Assembly (NCBI GenBank): GCA_014523595.1
Contig: JAATVN010000114.1
Coordinates: 1 to 7,896 of the forward strand
DNA: 7,896 nt
Direction: 5' to 3'
Source: Nitrososphaerales archaeon TH5888
Lineage (GTDB): Archaea > Thermoproteota > Nitrososphaeria > Nitrososphaerales > Nitrososphaeraceae
The position numbers and the translations under genes are program-made. Within the stretch, counting starts at the first letter, position 1, and each line of letters starts with the position of its first letter. Under the pieces are notes generated by a model. The model saw only the letters and a list, made by a program, of their open reading frames with translations. It had not been told where the DNA came from and made no database searches. Positions 1 to 6,101 of the stretch are shown piece after piece.

Positions 1-1
1 C

Positions 2-169
2 GTTAAAGGAGACTGGTATGAAGGGAAAGCAAAGTTTGCTGATTCCGCAGAATCGTCAATTGTATATTCTATGATTGATAAGAAATATGGGTTTATAACA
101 ACTCTGATTAGATCATTTAACAAGATTAGGGGAACAAATCCCATAATACTGGCAATAATGCTGGACTAG
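2..169 (+). CDS. C-terminal end of a probable PPOX-class (split-barrel flavoprotein) oxidoreductase, partial
   Basis: An open frame enters from the left edge and runs 55 codons to a TAG at 167-169; the start lies outside the window. The visible tail has a GDWYEGKAKF strand, a short helix region with a KKYGF motif, and a final hydrophobic strand PIILAIMLD. This order (G-x-A strand, helix ending in KYG, basic linker, last beta strand) resembles the end of pyridoxamine-phosphate-oxidase-like split-barrel proteins that bind FMN or F420. That assignment rests on a short tail and is tentative. A hairpin and T-rich stretch follow at 207-237, consistent with transcription ending there. It could instead be another small beta-barrel protein. 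Confidence 0.45.
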   Translation, partial: VKGDWYEGKAKFADSAESSIVYSMIDKKYGFITTLIRSFNKIRGTNPIILAIMLD

Positions 170-206
170 ACTGGGAATTAGTATCCCTCATAATTTGGAA
201 TTATTA

Positions 207-237
207 TCTGAAATTCAGAATTATTTATTTTTTGTTT
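207..237 (+). terminator. Hairpin plus T-rich tract after the first gene
   Basis: TCTGAA at 207-212 and TTCAGA at 214-219 form a six-base-pair inverted repeat around a single A; as RNA the loop would have to open by a pair or two. It is followed by a T-rich run (221-237) containing six T in a row. Archaeal termination depends mainly on such T-rich tracts, so this is a reasonable end for the gene stopping at 169. The rest of the gap up to 331 shows nothing else I can support. Confidence 0.45.
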
Positions 238-331
238 AAGACAAGATCCTTACGCAAAGTTACTTGAAACTGTATCAAAAAATGACTAATGCTGACATTA
301 TTATCTAGCCAGGTCAGAGATTACAACCTTA

Positions 332-339
332 CTTAAATA
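332..339 (+). promoter_or_regulatory. TATA-like box of the pirin gene
   Basis: CTTAAATA is centred about 25 bases before the ATG at 361, the distance expected if transcription begins at or next to the start codon. No Shine-Dalgarno sequence precedes the ATG, which fits a leaderless mRNA and supports the chosen start. Confidence 0.5.
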
Positions 340-360
340 GGATATTATTTAATATAGAAT

Positions 361-1305
361 ATGGTAAAGGAAAAGGAAACAACTGGGAAAGAAAGCAATT
401 TTATTGATAATTCTGATGAAACCAGCGCCAAGGATCGATCAATAAGACTTGTGACAAAAAGTAATGAAACTCCAGAAGGTGATGGCTTTGTAGTACATAG
501 ATCCTTTCCTTCACAGTCTATTCGAAATCTAGATCCCTTCTTACTGTTAGATGAAATGGGTCCTTTGGATTTGTTACCATATGAGAGTAAAGGCTTTCCC
601 GAACACCCGCACAGAGGTTTTGTAACTGTTACATACATGCTTGAAGGAAGATTCGAACATAAAGACTCTCAGGGAAACTCTGGGAAGCTTGGACCTGGCG
701 ATGTTCAGTGGATGACAGCAGGATCTGGCTTGGTTCACTCGGAAATGCCAGAAAAAGAGTTTGCTAAAAGTGGCGGAAGGTTGCATGGATTTCAGTTATG
801 GATAAATCTTCTCAAAACTGACAAGTGGAATAAACCTGATTACCAAGATGTTCCTTCCACAAAAATTCCTCAAGTCAATACTTCTGATGGTAAAGTATCT
901 GTTAAAGTTATTGCAGGAAATTTCGGTGACGCTAAGGCAGTAATCAATACTTTAACCCCCATTTTGTACTTGCACTTTACCCTGCAACCAGGAGGAGAAG
1001 TTGTGCAGACCATTCCTGAAAATCTTAATGCATTTGCGTACGTTATTGGTGGTAAAGGTCTTTTCGGCAAGGATAAAACAGCGGTCGATGAAAAGAACTT
1101 GATTGTGTTTAAAAATGACGGTGGAAATATTTCAATTAGAGAATCGGATAATGCAAAATCTCCTCTGGATGTATTGCTTGTCGCAGGAATGCCCCTCAAT
1201 GAACCAATAGTACAGTACGGACCATTCGTTATGAATACTCGAGAAGAGATAGATAAAACATTGGAGGATTATCGGAATGGTAGAATTGGAAAGATTGATT
1301 TTTAA
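361..1305 (+). CDS. Pirin family protein
   Basis: This 314-residue protein is a bicupin of the pirin family. Members bind one iron in the N-terminal cupin; some bacterial and human members show quercetin 2,3-dioxygenase activity, and human pirin is a redox-dependent transcription co-regulator. The substrate of archaeal pirins is not known. The four metal ligands are visible in the usual arrangement: His82 and His84 in EHPHRGF, His126 and Glu128 in GLVHSEMP. The family blocks DPFLLLDEMGP (58-68), QWMTAGSG (116-123) and LHGFQLWINL (141-150) are present, followed by the C-terminal cupin (about 175-300). The first 25 residues are polar and poorly conserved. The ATG was chosen because a TATA-like box lies 25 bases upstream. 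It stands alone, convergent with the next gene, and no signal peptide or membrane segment is seen, so it should be cytoplasmic. Confidence 0.93.
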   Translation: MVKEKETTGKESNFIDNSDETSAKDRSIRLVTKSNETPEGDGFVVHRSFPSQSIRNLDPFLLLDEMGPLDLLPYESKGFPEHPHRGFVTVTYMLEGRFEHKDSQGNSGKLGPGDVQWMTAGSGLVHSEMPEKEFAKSGGRLHGFQLWINLLKTDKWNKPDYQDVPSTKIPQVNTSDGKVSVKVIAGNFGDAKAVINTLTPILYLHFTLQPGGEVVQTIPENLNAFAYVIGGKGLFGKDKTAVDEKNLIVFKNDGGNISIRESDNAKSPLDVLLVAGMPLNEPIVQYGPFVMNTREEIDKTLEDYRNGRIGKIDF

Positions 1306-1320
1306 AAAGTATTAGGACAT

Positions 1321-1350
1321 TCCTATTCTATTCATTTCTATTTTTTATAT
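1321..1350 (+). terminator. T-rich terminator after pirin
   Basis: Shortly after the pirin stop the + strand becomes pyrimidine-rich and includes a run of six T (1341-1346) followed by ATAT. There is no strong hairpin, but T-rich tracts alone are typical archaeal terminators. It lies in the 128-base gap between convergent genes. Confidence 0.4.
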
Positions 1351-1412
1351 CCTGAGGAATGGAAACACGAGGTTTGGAGTCATTATTCCTGTCATTCATT
1401 ATAAAATACAAT

Positions 1413-1425
1413 GAAACATAGTTTC
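1413..1425 (-). terminator. Weak hairpin downstream of the first DUF72 gene
   Basis: GAAAC and GTTTC flank ATA, giving a five-base-pair stem just beyond the DUF72 stop codon on the minus strand, followed in that direction by a moderately T-rich stretch. It may help end that transcript; the signal is weak. Confidence 0.25.
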
Positions 1426-1433
1426 TCTATATT

Positions 1434-2306
1434 TCATTCATTGGGATAATCAAACAATGTCTTCTGCTTTGACTTGTGTACTCCAGTGCCCATTGAGAAA
1501 CGTGTTTCCGGAACATAATCGATTTCCTTTCGTACTCCCCATTCGACTGAATTAAGTCCTTTCATAACTCTGAACATATTTGCAGTTGCAGCTCCAAATC
1601 CTGCATAATGGTTATTAGCTGCTACGATACCTATCTTAACCTCTTTTTCTGTTTCTTCAACGGTTCTAAATTTGTCTGCCCAATATTTCATTTCTTCTAT
1701 TCTATCTTTTTGTATCATTCCAAAATCTCCTTCTTTTATGCTCCTGTCACCAATTAATCTAAGATAAACAAAATCAGATGTTACTATTGCTGGTGATTGT
1801 ATTCTGTCAAGTTGATTCCAGACCATACATATATTGTTATTCGAAAAGAAATTGTAAGCTAGGTCTGAGAACCATGATGGATGCCTTACTTCTACTGCAT
1901 ACCTGAATGTATCATCAAAGAAAAAGTCATGCTGTTTTAAAGCCTCTAGACCTTCTGTGATTTTTACATAGGGTGGAAATTGTATTAATAGAGCAAGCAG
2001 CTTGTCCTTCAATGGCTTCATAGCATCATAGAATAGTGACAGTTCTTTCTCTGCATTTTTGAATTTTTTGTCGTGAGTGATTACTTTGGGGAATTTGACA
2101 GTGAATCTGAAATTTTTGGATGTTTTTTTAGCCCAGTTTCTAACCATAATTTGATTTGGAATTCTGTAAAAGGTGGAGTCAATTTCAACATATTCAAAGA
2201 CTTGAGAATAGTATGGCAGCCAAAGCTTATTTTCTAGATTGGAAGGATAGAAGACATCCTGCCATGAACTGTAGCTCCAACCCGAGCACCCTATGTAAAG
2301 CTGCAA
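1434..2306 (-). CDS. DUF72 family protein (YecE-like TIM barrel) with C-terminal PIP-like motif
   Basis: A 290-residue member of the DUF72 (YecE) family, predicted TIM barrels of unknown biochemical function. Family marks are the start YIGCSGWSYSSW (4-15), EIDSTFYRIP (41-50), FTVKFPKVITHDKK (68-81), the AVEVRHPSWF block (137-146), YLRLIG (181-186) and NNHYAGFGAATANMF (231-245). The start is TTG at 2306; it places the YIGCSGWSY strand near the N-terminus as usual, no ATG lies in frame just upstream, and a TATA-like box sits about 28 bases before it. The last ten residues contain QKTLFDYP (281-288), which closely resembles the PCNA-interacting peptide QxxLxxFF; this is an inference. It is transcribed divergently from the RadA-like/polymerase operon and shares its control region. 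It is not a recent copy of the other DUF72 gene here, since the two differ widely outside the family motifs. Confidence 0.9.
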   Translation of the reverse strand: MQLYIGCSGWSYSSWQDVFYPSNLENKLWLPYYSQVFEYVEIDSTFYRIPNQIMVRNWAKKTSKNFRFTVKFPKVITHDKKFKNAEKELSLFYDAMKPLKDKLLALLIQFPPYVKITEGLEALKQHDFFFDDTFRYAVEVRHPSWFSDLAYNFFSNNNICMVWNQLDRIQSPAIVTSDFVYLRLIGDRSIKEGDFGMIQKDRIEEMKYWADKFRTVEETEKEVKIGIVAANNHYAGFGAATANMFRVMKGLNSVEWGVRKEIDYVPETRFSMGTGVHKSKQKTLFDYPNE

Positions 2307-2330
2307 TAACTTATGATAGCGGATGTGCCA

Positions 2331-2337
2331 TAAATTG
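2331..2337 (-). promoter_or_regulatory. TATA-like box of the first DUF72 gene
   Basis: Read on the minus strand, an AATTTA-type box lies about 28 bases before the TTG start at 2306. This fits a leaderless transcript and supports the unusual start codon. Confidence 0.35.
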
Positions 2338-2363
2338 ATTCATAGCTTTGATTTAGATAAGCA

Positions 2364-2389
2364 AGGGATGCTCGAGACAATCGAGCCCT
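2364..2389. repeat. Inverted repeat 1 in the divergent promoter region
   Basis: AGGG (2364-2367) plus CTCGA (2371-2375) pairs with TCGAGCCCT (2381-2389), giving nine base pairs interrupted by one three-base bulge (ATG) around a five-base loop. It lies between the divergent TATA boxes, so it could be an operator for one or both transcripts, or a structured RNA. Only the symmetry is seen. Confidence 0.5.
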
Positions 2390-2396
2390 CCCTCTC

Positions 2397-2413
2397 TCAA
2401 GGTAGCTCCTTGA
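2397..2413. repeat. Inverted repeat 2, next to the operon TATA box
   Basis: TCAAGG (2397-2402) and CCTTGA (2408-2413) are perfect complements around TAGCT. The right arm touches the TATA-like box of the RadA-like gene, so the repeat covers the place where TFB would bind (BRE). A protein bound here could block or help initiation; this is inferred from position only. Confidence 0.5.
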
Positions 2414-2420
2414 TTAAATA
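2413..2420 (+). promoter_or_regulatory. TATA-like box of the RadA-like/PolB operon
   Basis: ATTAAATA is centred about 31 bases before the ATG at 2448, and no Shine-Dalgarno sequence precedes that ATG. This suggests a leaderless or very short-leader transcript beginning at about 2440-2448. Confidence 0.45.
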
Positions 2421-2447
2421 GAGTTCAATGCCCTACATCTAAGCTCC

Positions 2448-3251
2448 ATGTCTAAACTCATTGAAGAAAAGCTAGAAACTTCTGTACAGACTTCTGTACA
2501 CAATGAATTCAAGAATCTGAAACTGAAGACTGCTTATGACTATCTTAATCAAATATCATTTACAGTTGATGGCACTTCAAACAAAACTATAGAGTTGCTG
2601 TCTAACGATGCCATATGTCTGCTTGGTAACTCAAGAATGACGAATCTCATGTTGACAAAGCTAGCAGTACATTGTTTAATGCCAAAGAAGTATGGAGGTT
2701 TTAGAAGTTCAAAAGTGTTTGTTCTCGACGCTGGAAATTGTACTGATGTCTATCAGTTTGTAGACTTTATGAAACAATACGGTTTGAACATCAAAAAGAA
2801 TCTCAAGAAAATAATGATATCAAGAGTATTTACTGTATATCAGCTTACTCATTTTTTAAAATACGAGCTTCCCAAAACGATTCATGATTACACAATCAAT
2901 ATAGTAATAATTCCAGACTTGTTAGCAATGTTCCTTCAGGAAGCTGAGATGGACATTGATGAAGCAAAGTTCTTGGTAACAGAAATCGTTGACATTCTTA
3001 AAGTAATCACTCATGAAGGTAAAGTACTTTTAATAACATCACTTTCTATTGATGACCAATTACCTCATTTCGTTATTGATTTAGGGAACAAAATTATTAA
3101 AAGTTTTAACAAACGTATTGCAATTGACAAAAACAAAACAAATGATAAATTTAAAATGCTTATACAGCAAAAACAAGGTGCAGATTATATAGCTGTTAAA
3201 AAGTATTTGTCATTAACTGCTGAAGATGTGTTGACAGTCATGAGAAGATGA
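2448..3251 (+). CDS. RadA/RecA-like ATPase paralogue with degenerate Walker A
   Basis: A 267-residue protein with the strand-by-strand pattern of the RecA/RadA core. AICLLGNSRMTNLMLTKLAV (55-74) sits where the Walker A loop should be, but the G-K-[ST] end is replaced by T65, N66 and L67, so normal ATP binding is unlikely. VFVLDAGNCTDVYQFVDFM (90-108) matches the strand after the P-loop helix. KIMISRVFTVYQLTHFL (121-137) matches the RadA stretch ending in RA-(Y/F)-N-T-x-x-Q. IVIIPDLLAMF (152-162) is a Walker B strand with Asp157, and KVLLITSLS (192-200) matches the following core strand. The N-terminal helix-hairpin-helix domain of true RadA is absent. It is first in a four-gene cluster ending in a family B polymerase, so a structural or recruiting role in that complex is likely, similar in logic to bacterial ImuA. 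Position relative to the TATA box supports the ATG. Confidence 0.75.
   Translation: MSKLIEEKLETSVQTSVHNEFKNLKLKTAYDYLNQISFTVDGTSNKTIELLSNDAICLLGNSRMTNLMLTKLAVHCLMPKKYGGFRSSKVFVLDAGNCTDVYQFVDFMKQYGLNIKKNLKKIMISRVFTVYQLTHFLKYELPKTIHDYTINIVIIPDLLAMFLQEAEMDIDEAKFLVTEIVDILKVITHEGKVLLITSLSIDDQLPHFVIDLGNKIIKSFNKRIAIDKNKTNDKFKMLIQQKQGADYIAVKKYLSLTAEDVLTVMRR
2478..2500 (+). repeat. Tandem 11-base direct repeat with an embedded palindrome
   Basis: ACTTCTGTACA occurs at 2478-2488 and again at 2490-2500, a 12-base period that encodes TSVQ-TSVH near the start of the RadA-like protein. The first copy contributes to the perfect palindrome TCTGTACAGA (2481-2490). It may be a coding accident or a downstream operator. 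Confidence 0.5.
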
Positions 3252-3260
3252 TGAGTGATT

Positions 3261-3545
3261 ATGGGCAGGACGATTCCGTCTTTTAGGCTAGCATGTATGG
3301 CCGAGGAGTTGAGGTGGCGTAAATTTCGTTCTAGACTGAGCAAGGATGATAGAAAAAACTTCGATGAAATGTTTTCGACTTCCCGTCTCTATAATAGCGC
3401 ATGTGCAAATTCGGCTAGACCAATAGTTTTGGAGTGTATTCTAATGTCAATTATTCTGAATGACTTCAAGCGATTAACAGATTTGATGAAAAAAAGTACG
3501 AATAGAAATACTGTGACTCAAAGCCATTCTAAAGAAACTCGGTGA
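3261..3545 (+). CDS. Small helical protein 1 of the PolB cluster
   Basis: A 94-residue, mostly helical, basic protein without membrane segments. I chose the ATG at 3261, giving MGRTIPSFR; an in-frame GTG at 3255 would add two residues. From memory this N-terminus resembles small haloarchaeal proteins beginning MGRTNPTYR, a comparison that needs a database check. Visible anchors are Trp19, Phe22, Leu26, Asp30-Arg31, Phe34, Met37, Tyr44, Glu58 and LMS 61-63. The same anchors occur in the next gene with a constant one-residue offset, so the two are paralogues. The C-terminal tail (about 78-94) is polar and probably disordered. It begins 9 bases after the RadA-like stop and its stop overlaps the next start, so it is co-transcribed with both. 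No enzymatic motif is seen; an adaptor or subunit role in a polymerase complex is inferred. Confidence 0.72.
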   Translation: MGRTIPSFRLACMAEELRWRKFRSRLSKDDRKNFDEMFSTSRLYNSACANSARPIVLECILMSIILNDFKRLTDLMKKSTNRNTVTQSHSKETR

Positions 3546-3808
3546 TAAAGTTGGCATTGTTCCCAAATGAAGATATACTAACAAAAGAAATTCAGGCATG
3601 GAGTGGGTTTGCTGACGCGCTACGGGAAGAAGACAGAGTACTTTTTTTGCGCATGCTAGAGCAATGTTGCCAATATATTGATTCAATCAATTCAAAGGGA
3701 GAGTACTATTCGACAGAATCTCTGCTGATAAGTTTAGTCTTTGTTCAGCATAAGATTATTAATTGGTTGATCAATAATGGAAATTTTAACCAGCAAGATT
3801 GGAGATAA
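3542..3808 (+). CDS. Small helical protein 2 of the PolB cluster, paralogue of protein 1
   Basis: An 88-residue protein starting with GTG at 3542, whose first bases overlap the upstream stop as GTGA; this is typical of translational coupling and fixes the start. It aligns without gaps to the preceding protein from residue 20: Trp20, Phe23, Leu27, Asp31-Arg32, Phe35, Met38, Tyr45, Glu59, Leu62 and Ser64 match. The N-terminus differs (MIKLALFPNE, no MGRT motif). Two main helices are expected, about 15-48 and 58-79. Cys42-Cys43 are adjacent but no metal site is evident. It ends 28 bases before the polymerase. The function is unknown; the pair may form a heterodimer or bind the pseudo-ATPase and polymerase. 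Confidence 0.7.
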   Translation: MIKLALFPNEDILTKEIQAWSGFADALREEDRVLFLRMLEQCCQYIDSINSKGEYYSTESLLISLVFVQHKIINWLINNGNFNQQDWR

Positions 3809-3825
3809 TCATTATCATAGGATGT

Positions 3826-3830
3826 AGGAG
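3826..3830 (+). promoter_or_regulatory. Shine-Dalgarno site of the polymerase gene
   Basis: AGGAG lies six bases before the ATG at 3837, good spacing for ribosome binding. It supports this start and fits an internal operon gene that cannot be leaderless. Confidence 0.6.
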
Positions 3831-3836
3831 CCACAC

Positions 3837-6101
3837 ATGTTCTCAGGATGGCTGTTTGATGCATATGCCAAAAATGATAAGATGGTCTTTTGGATAAGAC
3901 AGAGCAATGGAGGCACAGTAAGAATAGAAGATGAATGGTCTCATCCAATATATGTGGCAACAGATGACAATTCCCGATTTCAGGAAATTTTAGAAAGCGA
4001 GGACATTACTAAACACATATCGAGTTCTGAAATTGTACCGAAATATGAAAAATTAACAGATTCAGAGGAGTCAATGGTACTTCAATTAAGACTAAAAGAC
4101 TCTAATAAAGCCACAAAAGTTGCTTCAAAAATTGAAAAAAAATTCAGGTTCGGAAAAATTAGACTTTATAACGTAGATGTACTTCCAACTCAGACATATT
4201 TTTATGAACACGGCATATTTCCGACATGCTATTGTCATATTAATACGGGCAAATCTGGATTGGACTGGAACGTGAGAGACAATGTATGGTCTACTGATTA
4301 TCAGCTTCCGCAATTTGAGAACATACATCTTAGAGTCTTTCCCAAAGTCCTAGAAGGTACGATACCAAGATACACTGATAAGATAGACCATATTGAAATT
4401 CAAAAATATTCGACGGATGAGATAATTTGGATAAAAGAGGACTCTGAAATTGATATTTTTTGCAAACTTATGAAACAAATGGCAAACACAAATGCGGATT
4501 TTGTGCTGACAGATGATGGAGATTCTTTTACATTTCCGTACCTGATTGAAAGGGCAAATAGTAACAGTATAAAACTAGAACTAGGAAGAGAAAAGGATAG
4601 TGGTGGATTAATCAAGCCAGCAAAGGAAGGTACTTCGTACTTTTCATACGGCAAAATTTTTTTTAAACCTTCGACAGTAAAGTTACCAGGAAGAATACAC
4701 ATTGATACCGATAATTCATTTATCATGGCAGAATCAGGACTACCGGGATTATACGAGCTGGCAAGAATCTGCAGAATGCCATTTCATACGGCATCCAGGG
4801 CAAGTATTGGAAAATGCATGAGTAGCTTGCAGTTCTACCATGCAGACAAGAAAAACGTTCTAATACCCTGGAAACCAACTTTGGCTGAACATGTCAAGGG
4901 TTTAGATGAACTTTTAATTGCTGACCGTGGCGGAATGATTCTTGAACCTAGGATAGGAGTTCATGAAAACGTTGCAGAACTGGATTTTGTTTCTCTATAT
5001 CCGACTATAATGCAGAAGATGAATATATCAGCAGAAACAGTCTTTTGCCAATGCTGTCCTGATTCCAAACTACAAGTTCCTGGCTTGGACAATTATTACA
5101 GGTGTGAAAAAAGGAAAGGACTAGTTCCAATAGCCCTTGAAATTCTTCTCAGCAAAAGAAAAATCTACAAACGTCTCAGAAATTCGAGTACTGACACTAA
5201 ATTGAGAGAAATGTATAATGCAAGACAAACTGCACTAAAGTGGGTCTTGGTAACAAGTTTTGGATACCTTGGGTTTAACAATGCCAAATTTGGCAGAATT
5301 GATGCCCACATTGCAGTCTGTGCATTTGACAGGCATATTTTGATACAAACTATAAGAACGGCCGAGCAACAGGGATTTAAAATTCTACATGCAATAGTGG
5401 ACTCTATTTGGGTGCAGAAAAAGGCGGGAGAAAGAAATGCAAGAGCAGAGGATTATGAGGCACTGAAACAAGCAATAGAAAACGAGACACACTTTGATAT
5501 ATCACTCGAAGGTGTCTACAAGTGGATTGCATTTGTTCCCTCAAAAATTAATGATATTGTTGGTGTTCCCAACAGGTATTTCGGGGTATTTGAGGACGAA
5601 ACACTTAAACTGCGAGGTATTGAAGCAAGGAGACATGACACTCCAATTTTCTTTTCTAATTATCAACAATTAGTTTTGAATATGATAGCAGAAGCAGACA
5701 CCATCTATGAAGTCAAAATGATGTTTCCAAAAATAAGATACATGTTTGAAAAGCATTTGACGTTCCTAAAAGAGAGGAAAGTTCCTCTAAACGAGCTAGC
5801 ATTCACAAAAAGAACTTCAAAAGCATTTGACGAATATGAAGACAGAAACACTATAGAAAAAAACGCATTATCAAATCTAAGAGGAGAAGGAAAATCATTA
5901 AGGGCTGGACAGATTTTAAAATACATAATTACTGATTATTATCGAAAGGGTTCTAAAATTAGAAGTATCCCTATAGAACTTGCAACCTCACAAACCAAAT
6001 ATGATATCAAGAGATACTGTGAAATATTAGAACAAGTTACCAATACAGTAACAGAGCCGTTTGGGCTGTCTATAAAAAATCAATCTATGATATCTTTGTA
6101 G
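3837..6101 (+). CDS. Family B DNA polymerase, PolB2-like, exonuclease-deficient
   Basis: A 754-residue family B DNA polymerase, near the short end for archaeal PolBs. The polymerase core is largely intact: motif A DFVSLYPTIM (383-392, Asp383), fingers motif Q464-x3-K468 continuing VTSFGYLGF (472-480), motif C LHAIVDSIWV (517-526) with Asp522, and KLRGIEARRHDTP (591-603). In motif C the usual first Asp is Ile520 (YGDTDS becomes HAIVDS). In motif B the usual N-S-x-Y-G is V-T-S-F-G. The exonuclease domain (about 160-345) is recognisable by shape but not function: Exo I FDIE is replaced by FPKV (168-171), the Exo II Asp after GDSF is Thr232, and no Exo III Y-x3-D is found. Cys404, Cys406, Cys407 and Cys423 lie between motif A and the fingers and could bind a metal. 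Crenarchaeal PolB2/Dpo2 is linked to damage-induced error-prone synthesis; a similar translesion role is inferred. It is last in a four-gene cluster. Confidence 0.9.
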   Translation: MFSGWLFDAYAKNDKMVFWIRQSNGGTVRIEDEWSHPIYVATDDNSRFQEILESEDITKHISSSEIVPKYEKLTDSEESMVLQLRLKDSNKATKVASKIEKKFRFGKIRLYNVDVLPTQTYFYEHGIFPTCYCHINTGKSGLDWNVRDNVWSTDYQLPQFENIHLRVFPKVLEGTIPRYTDKIDHIEIQKYSTDEIIWIKEDSEIDIFCKLMKQMANTNADFVLTDDGDSFTFPYLIERANSNSIKLELGREKDSGGLIKPAKEGTSYFSYGKIFFKPSTVKLPGRIHIDTDNSFIMAESGLPGLYELARICRMPFHTASRASIGKCMSSLQFYHADKKNVLIPWKPTLAEHVKGLDELLIADRGGMILEPRIGVHENVAELDFVSLYPTIMQKMNISAETVFCQCCPDSKLQVPGLDNYYRCEKRKGLVPIALEILLSKRKIYKRLRNSSTDTKLREMYNARQTALKWVLVTSFGYLGFNNAKFGRIDAHIAVCAFDRHILIQTIRTAEQQGFKILHAIVDSIWVQKKAGERNARAEDYEALKQAIENETHFDISLEGVYKWIAFVPSKINDIVGVPNRYFGVFEDETLKLRGIEARRHDTPIFFSNYQQLVLNMIAEADTIYEVKMMFPKIRYMFEKHLTFLKERKVPLNELAFTKRTSKAFDEYEDRNTIEKNALSNLRGEGKSLRAGQILKYIITDYYRKGSKIRSIPIELATSQTKYDIKRYCEILEQVTNTVTEPFGLSIKNQSMISL

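Noticed and set aside
2360..2440. A possible tRNA or small structured RNA, because of hairpins followed by a GTTCAA-like stretch at 2423-2428.
   Set aside because: No acceptor stem pairs across the region, no anticodon arm of five pairs with a seven-base loop is present, and a TATA box lies inside it.
2481..2490. TCTGTACAGA as a LexA/SOS-type operator.
   Set aside because: Archaea have no LexA regulon, the palindrome is shorter than LexA boxes, and it lies inside the coding sequence; kept only as a repeat.
3251..3286. An ATGA overlap at the RadA-like stop that would begin a gene at 3251.
   Set aside because: That frame reaches a stop after eleven codons; the next real gene starts at 3261 in another frame.
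6076..6101. A PIP box at the polymerase C-terminus (NQSMISL).
   Set aside because: Only Q-x-x-I is present; the protein ends before the two aromatic positions.
3837..6101. The polymerase as a decayed pseudogene.
   Set aside because: The frame is intact over 754 codons with a good ribosome site, and motif A Asp, fingers Lys and motif C metal-ligand Asp are all kept; the losses are limited to proofreading and the less critical motif C Asp.
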